DNA of 5,044 nt from CAYJAQ01 sp964368275 (GTDB lineage Bacteria; Bacillota_I; Bacilli_A; ML615J-28; CAG-313), in NCBI GenBank assembly GCA_964368275.1, contig CAYJAQ010000075.1:1-5044 (forward strand), in the 5' to 3' direction. Below, piece after piece: positions 1 to 5,017 of the stretch (position 1 is its first letter; the number at the start of each line of letters is the position of its first letter). The notes beneath the pieces were generated by a model. It searched no databases. It had not been told where the DNA came from and saw only the letters and a list, made by a program, of their open reading frames with translations. The position numbers and the translations under genes were made by a program.

Positions 1-23
1 AATATATAGTGCTAAAACGTATT

Positions 24-58
24 CATAAATAGCATTTTCGAAAATATTGCTATTTATG
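24..58 (-). terminator. Inverted repeat over the NUDIX stop codon; probable, possibly bidirectional, terminator
   Basis: The arms CATAAATAGCA (24-34) and TGCTATTTATG (48-58) are perfect 11-base complements. Between them sits a second small palindrome, ATTTTCGAAAAT (34-45). The repeat contains the TAA stop of the NUDIX gene (54-56), so it ends the GNAT-ASCH/NUDIX operon. On the minus strand the run after the stem is poor in T (AATACGTTTTAG). On the plus strand the stem is followed by TTTATTTTTTT (60-70), a good U-tract. It could therefore also stop a convergent gene entering from the left, outside the window. The stem is seen directly; termination activity is inferred. Confidence 0.6.
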
Positions 59-644
59 CTTTATTTTTTTGTTGTTTTTGGAAAAATGCTAAAACCTTCT
101 GATTGAGTTTTCGGTAGATGTGTTCCATCATCCACTTTTCTTCTACGTTTTCAGCAAGATCAGCAATTTTAATCCAGGCTACATTGCTGTTTTCATCAGT
201 TTTAATATGCAAGGTACTATCGCTCTTTGCAATAAACAAATAAGTAACATTTAAATGCAAATGTGATGCTACATACTTACCAGCTTTTTGATGACCATCG
301 ACTGTAAGTGATTCAATTGAAAAGATGCCCGGCATTGCTAGTTCTAATGATTCAATGCCAGTTTCTTCTTTGGCTTCTTTCATAGCAACATTCAATAAGT
401 CAATATCGCCATCAGCGTGTCCACCAGTCCAACTCCATGAATGAAAGATATTATGATAGACCATTAAAACTGCATCATGTGTTTCATTTAAGATCCAACT
501 TGAAGCCGTTACATGGGCAATCGGATTAGTGCGATAAAAAGCGTCATCAAAACTTTCTAAAAAACGAATAAATAGGGCTTTATCCATTTTCTCTTCTTCA
601 TTATAGGGGACATATTTAGTTAATTCATTTATTAAGTCTTTCAT
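54..644 (-). CDS. NUDIX hydrolase
   Basis: Probable cytosolic NUDIX-superfamily hydrolase of 196 aa that would cleave a nucleoside diphosphate linked to another group X; the substrate cannot be told from sequence. The Nudix box lies at residues 75-97. It keeps the metal-binding core KEAKEETG (Glu90, Glu93, Glu94, Gly96), but Lys89 replaces the usual Arg and Ile81 stands where the first Glu of GX5E is expected, flanked by Asp80 and Asp82. The preceding HSWSWTGGHADGD and the later SHLHLNVTYLF segment are typical of a Firmicutes NUDIX subgroup. The ATG at 644 is chosen because a GAGGA ribosome binding site (649-653) sits just upstream; an in-frame TTG at 659 has none. It lies 18 nt after the GNAT-ASCH stop, so it is the second gene of that operon. 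The C-terminus is Lys/Gln-rich. Confidence 0.88.
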   Translation of the reverse strand: MKDLINELTKYVPYNEEEKMDKALFIRFLESFDDAFYRTNPIAHVTASSWILNETHDAVLMVYHNIFHSWSWTGGHADGDIDLLNVAMKEAKEETGIESLELAMPGIFSIESLTVDGHQKAGKYVASHLHLNVTYLFIAKSDSTLHIKTDENSNVAWIKIADLAENVEEKWMMEHIYRKLNQKVLAFFQKQQKNKA

Positions 645-662
645 TTTTTCCTCGTACAAAAG

Positions 663-1565
663 TTACTTTATTAATTCTACTTCAATACCTACTACCCCAT
701 ATTTTCGAATGTTTGCTTCACTATAGTATTTATACATATCACGCGGTGATGCATTATCATTTTCTTTATAGCCAATCCGGGTTTTAGGGAAGGCGTTATA
801 TAAACCAGCAAAGCTTTTATAAAGATGCAAAGCAACAATGCGTGCTCTTACTTCTTCACCTATTGGATAACACTTAAAGATTAGTTCATCATTAACCTTC
901 AAAGCACGACGTTTTTCATCGTATAAGCGCATTTCGATATCTTTCTGACCACTTCTAATAGCTTTATAAGGTGATGGAAAGAGTTTCATAACATGAGCTT
1001 CTTTGGTAAAGGTTTTTTGATAGTAATTAAAGTATTCTGTGCCATCATCACCAACAAGTGGCTTATCTGATGCTAAATAACCAATACTAGTTAATGCTTC
1101 ATGTCGCTCATTAGCATACACGGGAATCTTCGTAACAATAGTAGTTGTATTAAACAAGTTTAGAAATGGTATCTCAATTAGTTCAAAGATATCTTTTACA
1201 TAACTAGCTTCTTCGTAATCACTTCTTAAGTCTAAGCGCACTAAACAAGTGTTATTATAAGCATCGTTTGAATCACGATGAAAAGCTTCCAGGGTGCCAA
1301 TTACTTCAAGGTTTTCTTTGCTAATAATTGTAAGGCGCACAAAATACTTCTTACGATAACTATCAACCCAAAACTTTAGTGCCTTTTTCATCTGTTCAAG
1401 GGTTGGATAGTAAAAATCATCACCATGACAGTTATCTGAATTAAAAAACGGAACTGCATCCTCATCAGAGTAAACTTTATATAAACCAGCAAGGTCATCC
1501 ATATCAATTAAGATAATCAATAACTCATTATTTTCAAAAGCAGGACAATAATCAAATACGCTCAT
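663..1565 (-). CDS. GNAT-like N-terminal domain fused to C-terminal ASCH domain
   Basis: A 300-aa two-domain protein. Residues about 1-187 resemble a GNAT acetyltransferase subgroup (YSDEDAVPFFNSDNC at 32-46, IGTLEAFHR at 89-97, then a strand-helix unit LVRLDLRSDYEEASYV at 108-123). The R/QxxGxG/A acetyl-CoA pyrophosphate loop expected after that strand reads RSDYEEAS without glycines, so catalysis is doubtful. Residues about 191-300 form an ASCH domain (PUA-like fold, usually linked to RNA or modified nucleosides): HVMKLFPSPYKAI, GQKDIEMRLYDEKRR, VNDELIF, then DMYKYYS and YGVVGIEVEL. The start is set at the ATG at 1565, which has GGAGGT five bases upstream; an in-frame ATG at 1577 has only a weak AGGA and overlaps that site. 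First gene of an operon with the NUDIX gene. Both domain assignments rest on motif recognition; the biochemical role is unknown. Confidence 0.85.
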   Translation of the reverse strand: MSVFDYCPAFENNELLIILIDMDDLAGLYKVYSDEDAVPFFNSDNCHGDDFYYPTLEQMKKALKFWVDSYRKKYFVRLTIISKENLEVIGTLEAFHRDSNDAYNNTCLVRLDLRSDYEEASYVKDIFELIEIPFLNLFNTTTIVTKIPVYANERHEALTSIGYLASDKPLVGDDGTEYFNYYQKTFTKEAHVMKLFPSPYKAIRSGQKDIEMRLYDEKRRALKVNDELIFKCYPIGEEVRARIVALHLYKSFAGLYNAFPKTRIGYKENDNASPRDMYKYYSEANIRKYGVVGIEVELIK

Positions 1566-1577
1566 ATCTACCTCCAT
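1566..1577 (-). promoter_or_regulatory. Ribosome binding site deciding the GNAT-ASCH start
   Basis: On the minus strand GGAGG (1571-1575) is followed by five bases (TAGAT) and then ATG at 1565-1563. The alternative ATG at 1577-1575 overlaps the first base of this Shine-Dalgarno sequence and would add four residues (MEVD). The shorter start, MSVFDYCP, is preferred. Confidence 0.75.
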
Positions 1578-1592
1578 TTATTCCTAACTAAC

Positions 1593-1624
1593 GTGATTAT
1601 ATCACAAAATGTCGAGATATGCAA
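1593..1624 (-). promoter_or_regulatory. Promoter of the GNAT-ASCH/NUDIX operon, -10 inside a palindrome
   Basis: Minus-strand -10 TATAAT at 1596-1601 (perfect), preceded by TGA so it reads as an extended -10. The -35 is weak: TTTGCA or TTGCAT around 1619-1625, at 17-18 nt spacing. The -10 lies in the centre of a perfect inverted repeat, GTGAT-ATA-ATCAC, at 1593-1605. A repressor or activator site is possible, but the arms are only 5 bases. Predicted transcription start is near 1589, leaving a leader of about 24 nt. Confidence 0.6.
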
Positions 1625-1640
1625 ACTATAATAACGAATA

Positions 1641-1669
1641 AAAACCAATAATAAAATATTACTGGTTTT
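1641..1669 (-). terminator. Rho-independent terminator of the TPR-like membrane protein gene
   Basis: Read on the minus strand, AAAACCAGTAATA pairs with TATTATTGGTTTT: 13 base pairs with one G-U and a TTT loop. It is followed by more T-rich sequence (TATTCG), so the 3' arm and flank give a TTTTTATT tract. The 5' arm includes the gene's TAA stop (1659-1661) and its last codons, showing very compact packing. A strong intrinsic terminator by structure. Confidence 0.85.
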
Positions 1670-2450
1670 GGTTGTCATTATTTGGGATATTTGCTAAAAC
1701 ATCTTCAGCTCGTTTAATGAATTCTGTACATTCAGTGGTGTTAGCTAAGATGAAATGAGCATATTTTTGGGCTTTTTCGGGCATCTTGCGAATCATGTAA
1801 TAACTAATCAAGTTATCAGCATGAATCAAGTTATTATTTAAAATTGGTGTGGTAATTGATTGTTTTTTTTCAATATCCGCTATTTCATCACTTGTTGTAG
1901 CAATCTTTATTAACTCATCTGCCATTGCCAGGTATTTCTTGTTAATCTTATCTTCCTTCATTAAGTTTAATGTATGATTTGCCTCTTCAAATTCACCTTT
2001 TTCGAGATGGCAACAAAGTTTAACAAGATACCAGTTAACAAAAAAGCGATGTTTTGTCGGTTTTGTTAATGAATCAAATAATTGAAAGGCAGCTTCTTTA
2101 TCAGTCGCCAGCAAACAATTTGCTTTAATAACACTTACTTCAATATAATTGTCACTTGCTAAATTATTGCAAAGGATGCTGTTAAGAAAAGTTAGGTATT
2201 CACCATAGTTAGCTGTTTTATTAAACTTCACAGTTGCTTTAATCAATTCATTGGTTGCAAGAACATAAACAAGTGCAAAAATCATATAAATGCCAAGGAA
2301 AATAGCCATAGAAGATAAAAAATCTATATTGTTAGCAGCAATAATAAAACCATAGATAAAAGCTACAATAACGGTAATGATTAAAAAGATTTTATACTTA
2401 CGCCATTGTTTTAATGTATAAAAGCCAAGTTTTAGTTTCTTATTGTTCAT
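1659..2450 (-). CDS. Hypothetical membrane protein with two N-terminal helices and TPR-like cytosolic tail
   Basis: A 263-aa protein that I do not recognise as a named family. A basic N-terminus (KKLKLGF, KQWRKYK) precedes two hydrophobic spans at about residues 20-40 and 46-66, a short hairpin in the membrane. By the positive-inside rule the N-terminus and the long C-terminal part are probably cytosolic. Residues about 83-255 are alpha-helical with TPR-like pairs: EVSVIKANCLLATDKEAAFQLFDSL (split helices), then WYLVKLCCHLEKGEFEEANHTL and MIRKMPEKAQKYAHFILA, each a helix-turn-helix with A/E-rich second helices. This suggests a membrane-tethered scaffold for protein contacts, but no partner is evident. 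The tail is polar (NIPNNDNQNQ). The start has AGGAGG at 2456-2461, five bases away. It has its own promoter and terminator, so it is probably monocistronic. Confidence 0.75.
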   Translation of the reverse strand: MNNKKLKLGFYTLKQWRKYKIFLIITVIVAFIYGFIIAANNIDFLSSMAIFLGIYMIFALVYVLATNELIKATVKFNKTANYGEYLTFLNSILCNNLASDNYIEVSVIKANCLLATDKEAAFQLFDSLTKPTKHRFFVNWYLVKLCCHLEKGEFEEANHTLNLMKEDKINKKYLAMADELIKIATTSDEIADIEKKQSITTPILNNNLIHADNLISYYMIRKMPEKAQKYAHFILANTTECTEFIKRAEDVLANIPNNDNQNQ

Positions 2451-2473
2451 AGATGCCTCCTATTTCTCTATTA

Positions 2474-2502
2474 AGTTTACCACAACACCCTAACTTATTC
2501 AA
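2474..2502 (-). promoter_or_regulatory. Promoter of the TPR-like membrane protein gene
   Basis: On the minus strand, -35 TTGAAT (2497-2502), a 17-nt spacer, and -10 TAAACT (2474-2479) preceded by TGG (extended -10 form). Each box matches consensus at 4 of 6. Predicted start near 2467, giving a leader of about 17 nt that carries AGGAGG (2456-2461). Confidence 0.5.
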
Positions 2503-2533
2503 GTACAGCAATAATAATTATCTAATATAGAAA

Positions 2534-2564
2534 GAGCTGTAATAGACTAAATTTCATACAGCTC
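2534..2564 (-). terminator. Hairpin downstream of msrA, probable terminator
   Basis: GAGCTGTA and TACAGCTC are perfect 8-base complements separated by a 15-nt loop. On the minus strand the stem starts 11 nt after the msrA stop and is followed by TTTCTATATT, a broken T-tract. The long loop and weak tract make it a modest terminator. It also separates the EamA-msrA operon from the next gene's promoter. Confidence 0.55.
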
Positions 2565-2575
2565 ATACCCATTAA

Positions 2576-3070
2576 TTACTTTTTTTCGTCATCTCGAATC
2601 TTACTAAAATCAATATGGCAATAGCCATTAGGGTGAATATCTAGGTAATCTTGGTGGTACTCTTCAGCATCATAGAAATTATGAAGTGGTTCAACAACAA
2701 TCGCAAATGGTCGCTTTTTCGGTAAGCCTGCTAAATATTCATTAATAACTTTAGCATCTTCTTCATTTTCATAAAAAAGTCCTGTTCGGTACTGCTCACC
2801 AAAATCTTCTCCTTGATGATTAACACTATAGGGATCAATTATACGCATAAAGTGTTCTAAAATCTTAGTTAAACTGATGATAGCATCATCATAATTAACT
2901 TTTACAGTTTCTGCATGACTTGCTAAATGCTTCTTTAAGTCTTCATAACTGGGGTTTATTAGGTTACCATTAGCATAACCACATTTAGTTGTGATAACAC
3001 CTTTTAGCTTCTTGTAATAGGCTTCTACTCCCCAGAAGCAGCCACCAGCAACATAAATTATTTTTTCCAT
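2576..3070 (-). CDS. msrA: Peptide methionine-S-sulfoxide reductase MsrA
   Basis: Cytosolic repair enzyme that reduces the S-epimer of methionine sulfoxide in proteins and free Met-SO, recycled by thioredoxin. 164 aa, a normal length for a stand-alone MsrA. The catalytic motif GCFWG holds Cys11. Other active-site residues visible by family comparison are Glu54 (SHAE), Asp89 and Tyr94 (DFGEQYR); FYDAEEYHQDYL and HPNGYCHI complete the fold. Only Cys30 and Cys151 remain as resolving candidates; Cys151 in GYCHI is the usual one in this subgroup. The family's TGHAE appears as ASHAE. No MsrB domain is fused or adjacent. The start is ATG at 3070, five bases after AGGAGG (3076-3081); an in-frame TTG at 3073 is too close to that site. 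It follows the transporter gene by 9 nt. Confidence 0.95.
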   Translation of the reverse strand: MEKIIYVAGGCFWGVEAYYKKLKGVITTKCGYANGNLINPSYEDLKKHLASHAETVKVNYDDAIISLTKILEHFMRIIDPYSVNHQGEDFGEQYRTGLFYENEEDAKVINEYLAGLPKKRPFAIVVEPLHNFYDAEEYHQDYLDIHPNGYCHIDFSKIRDDEKK

Positions 3071-3082
3071 CAATTCCTCCTA
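3071..3082 (-). promoter_or_regulatory. msrA ribosome binding site overlapping the EamA stop codon
   Basis: Minus-strand reading TAGGAGGAATTGATG: the transporter stop TAG (3082-3080) shares two bases with AGGAGG (3081-3076), followed five bases later by the msrA ATG. This arrangement is typical of translational coupling and fixes the msrA start at the ATG rather than the preceding TTG. Confidence 0.8.
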
Positions 3083-3976
3083 TAAACTAAAGATTATAAT
3101 AACAACAATACCGGCAGTTAGCAAGAAAAGCCCCAGTAAAGTCTTTTTGGCAAATTTCTCCTTGAGGATTAAGAAAGAAAGGAGCATTGTCAAGAGAATA
3201 GACAGTTTACCAATTGAGTTAACCGCAATCGGGCTAACACCTTCCATATTAAGAGCGTAGTATTCAAAAAGCCAGGCACCACCGGTCGCAAGACCTGATA
3301 GTGTTAAGAAAAGCCATGATTTAGGGCTAATCTTATTTGCCCCTCGATAATCCTTACGAGCTATTATGATAGCCCAAGCAAAGATAAAAACGACAATTGT
3401 CCGTAAAAGTGTTCCAACATCACTCGCGATTCCTTTTAATCCAAGTTTTACAAATAAGGCAACGGCGGCAGCGAAGACTGCTGACAGTATGGCATAGATT
3501 AACCACTTCTTTGACACTTCAGTTTCACCTTCTCGTTTAGTAATCATTAAGTAGGTGCCAAATAGCATCAAGAGCATAGCAACTGTTAGCATCACAATTG
3601 TTAATAAGTCACCATTATTGGTAGTGTCATTAAAAAAGAATATCAAAAATAAAATACTCGTTAAAACGAAACTTGACTTATCAATTGGTGCTACTTTGTT
3701 GATATCACCAAGTTTTAATGCCCGGTAATAACAAAGCCAAGAACAGCCAGTAGCAATACCTGACAAAACTAAGAATAAATAGTTTTCAAAGTCGAAGCGC
3801 GCAATCGTATTAATGCTGCCTGTTATTAAACATAGCACTAATGAACAAAGAATAACAATTCCAGTGCGATAGCCGGTAGCAAGATTTGAGTTAACATCTT
3901 TGATACCAATCTTAGCAAGAATAGTAGTCATTGATGTGCAAACAGCCGCTAATATTGCGATGATTAACCAAAGCAT
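3080..3976 (-). CDS. EamA/DMT-superfamily transporter, two EamA domains
   Basis: Inner-membrane carrier of the drug/metabolite transporter superfamily, 298 aa with about ten hydrophobic helices arranged as two homologous halves; the substrate is unknown. Each half starts with a similar helix (LAAVCTSMTTILAKIGIK at 9-26; LSAVFAAAVALFVKLGLK at 164-181) and carries a related motif: SGIATGCSWLCYYRALKLGD at 72-91 and SGLATGGAWLFEYYALNMEG at 227-246. The first half then has VAPIDKSS, as in single-domain EamA proteins, while the second has AVNSIGKLS. Conversely, the acidic residue after the next helix (LKEKF, second half) is replaced in the first half by FNDTTNNGD. The start ATG is preceded by GAGGAGG with six bases between. 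First gene of an operon with msrA, divergent from the DUF11 gene. Confidence 0.9.
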   Translation of the reverse strand: MLWLIIAILAAVCTSMTTILAKIGIKDVNSNLATGYRTGIVILCSLVLCLITGSINTIARFDFENYLFLVLSGIATGCSWLCYYRALKLGDINKVAPIDKSSFVLTSILFLIFFFNDTTNNGDLLTIVMLTVAMLLMLFGTYLMITKREGETEVSKKWLIYAILSAVFAAAVALFVKLGLKGIASDVGTLLRTIVVFIFAWAIIIARKDYRGANKISPKSWLFLTLSGLATGGAWLFEYYALNMEGVSPIAVNSIGKLSILLTMLLSFLILKEKFAKKTLLGLFLLTAGIVVIIIFSL

Positions 3977-4012
3977 TAGATCCTCCTCTAAATTTTGTCA
4001 TATTTTGTGTAT

Positions 4013-4041
4013 ATTATAGCACTTTATTAAAGAAATGTAAT
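4013..4041 (-). promoter_or_regulatory. Promoter of the EamA-msrA operon
   Basis: On the minus strand, a perfect -10 TATAAT (4013-4018) preceded by TGC (extended -10), a 17-nt spacer, and a -35 ATTACA (4036-4041; 4 of 6). Predicted start near 4006, giving a leader of about 30 nt before ATG 3976. A GAGGAGG ribosome binding site is at 3982-3988. Confidence 0.75.
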
Positions 4042-4085
4042 GCGATTGGCAATATATTAAAAGATTTTTTTCTCATAAATAGACA

Positions 4086-4113
4086 TTAACAAATGCTAGT
4101 ATTTACTTATCAT
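4086..4113 (+). promoter_or_regulatory. Candidate promoter of the DUF11 gene
   Basis: -35 TTAACA (4086-4091) and -10 TATCAT (4108-4113) with a 16-nt spacer, each 5 of 6 to consensus, downstream of an AT-rich stretch (4051-4080) that could act as an UP element. Predicted start near 4120. An alternative extended -10, TGCTAGTAT (4094-4102), overlaps it but has no convincing -35. Confidence 0.5.
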
Positions 4114-4129
4114 CATAGTATAAAGTGCA

Positions 4130-4143
4130 TGGCGAATTTGCCA
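4130..4143 (+). other. Small leader hairpin just upstream of the DUF11 ribosome binding site
   Basis: TGGCG and TGCCA pair (four Watson-Crick pairs plus one G-U) around an AATT loop. It ends three bases before the Shine-Dalgarno sequence. In the predicted transcript it would sit near the 5' end, where it could stabilise the mRNA or modulate initiation. It is short, so chance is possible. Confidence 0.35.
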
Positions 4144-4146
4144 GCA

Positions 4147-4157
4147 AAAGGAGGTGA
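4147..4157 (+). promoter_or_regulatory. Near-perfect Shine-Dalgarno sequence of the DUF11 gene
   Basis: AAAGGAGGTGA is complementary to the 16S rRNA 3' tail over about ten bases. The only conventional start codon in frame near it, GTG 4154-4156, lies inside the site itself and cannot be served by it. The codon at proper distance (8 nt after GGAGG) is ATA at 4163-4165. Confidence 0.85.
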
Positions 4158-4162
4158 CAAAC

Positions 4163-5017
4163 ATAGCGCAATTTACTAATCAAGCAAGCCTTTCTTATAG
4201 TGGTATTACCATTCAATCAAATGTCGTAACTGGCGAAGTAACGCAAGTTCTTAAAATGTGGAAGGATTCAACGGTTGATGTATACCGTGCTAATGATATC
4301 ATAACCTATGTCATTAGTATTCAAAATGCGGGAAACACTAATATTACCGATCTTACTTTAACCGATAACTTAGGAGCTTACACTTACAACAACAATACTT
4401 TAGTGCCATTAACCTATACCGGTGACGTCGTTTTGTACTACCAAAATGGAATTTTACAAGCTCCACCTAATGTAGTTGCTGGTCCACCACTAGTAATTAC
4501 CGGGATAAATGTCCTAGCGGGCACTAGTACAATTCTTGTGTACCGCACACGGGTAAATGAATTTGCTCCACTACTCGCAACCTCTACTATCACTAATACC
4601 GCTACTCTTACAGGTGGTGGTTTAATTGACGCCATTAATGCAACAAATACCATAACTATTAATGAAAATCCTAATCTAACTATTACTAAAGCAATTAATC
4701 CAACTACCGTTATTGAAAATGAGCAAGTGACCTACACTTTTACGATCGAAAACACGGGAGCAACCCCAGCCGATGCAAGTGCTGCCATCGTCATAACTGA
4801 TACTTTTAATCCTATATTAGAAAACATCAGTGTTACCCTAAATGGTGTAGCGTGGCCACAAGCTGACAATTACACTTATAATGAGGCAACCGGTTTATTT
4901 ACAACTATTGCTGGACAAATCACCGTACCAGCTGCTACCTACACAGTTGACCCTACAACAGGTACCTGGTCAATAGCTCCAGGAATCACTGTCTTAGAAA
5001 TAACAGGTAGAATATAA
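4163..5017 (+). CDS. DUF11-type conserved-repeat protein with an ATA at the expected start
   Basis: A 284-aa protein (counted from ATA 4163) made of two beta-rich DUF11/conserved-repeat units. Unit one is about residues 30-165 (DIITYVISIQNAGNTNITDL at 45-64, then TDNLG). Unit two is about residues 169-284 (LTITKAINPTTVIENEQVTY at 172-191, FTIENTG, ITDTFNPIL), ending in the family-like LEITGRI. It is Thr/Asn-rich and almost free of charge clusters, and has no Cys, no signal peptide, no transmembrane span and no sorting motif. The function of this family is unknown; DUF11 repeats elsewhere occur in surface proteins. The family N-terminus M-A-x-F-T-N-Q-A aligns with [ATA]-A-Q-F-T-N-Q-A. Alternatives are GTG 4154 (adds MTN, inside the Shine-Dalgarno) and ATG 4256 (no ribosome binding site, loses the conserved N-terminus). 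If ATA cannot initiate, this is a nearly silent allele. No terminator is seen in the 27 bases after the stop. Confidence 0.8.
   Translation: MAQFTNQASLSYSGITIQSNVVTGEVTQVLKMWKDSTVDVYRANDIITYVISIQNAGNTNITDLTLTDNLGAYTYNNNTLVPLTYTGDVVLYYQNGILQAPPNVVAGPPLVITGINVLAGTSTILVYRTRVNEFAPLLATSTITNTATLTGGGLIDAINATNTITINENPNLTITKAINPTTVIENEQVTYTFTIENTGATPADASAAIVITDTFNPILENISVTLNGVAWPQADNYTYNEATGLFTTIAGQITVPAATYTVDPTTGTWSIAPGITVLEITGRI

Noticed and set aside
645..659. TTG 659 as the NUDIX start
   Set aside because: No ribosome binding site precedes it, while ATG 644 has GAGGA five bases upstream.
3071..3073. TTG 3073 as the msrA start
   Set aside because: It is only two bases from AGGAGG; ATG 3070 has a normal five-base spacing.
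4094..4102. TGCTAGTAT as the main DUF11 promoter -10
   Set aside because: No acceptable -35 lies 16-18 nt upstream. The TTAACA/TATCAT pair fits better, though the extended -10 could contribute.
4154..4162. GTG 4154 as the DUF11 start
   Set aside because: The GTG is part of the Shine-Dalgarno sequence, and nothing ahead of it could bind the ribosome. It would add three residues before the conserved family N-terminus. Kept only as an alternative.
4438..4653. Minus-strand open frame of 71 codons opposite the DUF11 gene
   Set aside because: It lies wholly antisense to a well-supported gene, has no ribosome binding site or recognisable motif, and its Val/Pro-rich product is what antisense of Thr/Asn/Gly-rich codons gives.
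54..5017. Mollicute genetic code (UGA = Trp)
   Set aside because: All 18 Trp codons in the called genes are TGG and every gene gives a full-length product under the standard code. No gene here ends in TGA, so the test is not absolute.
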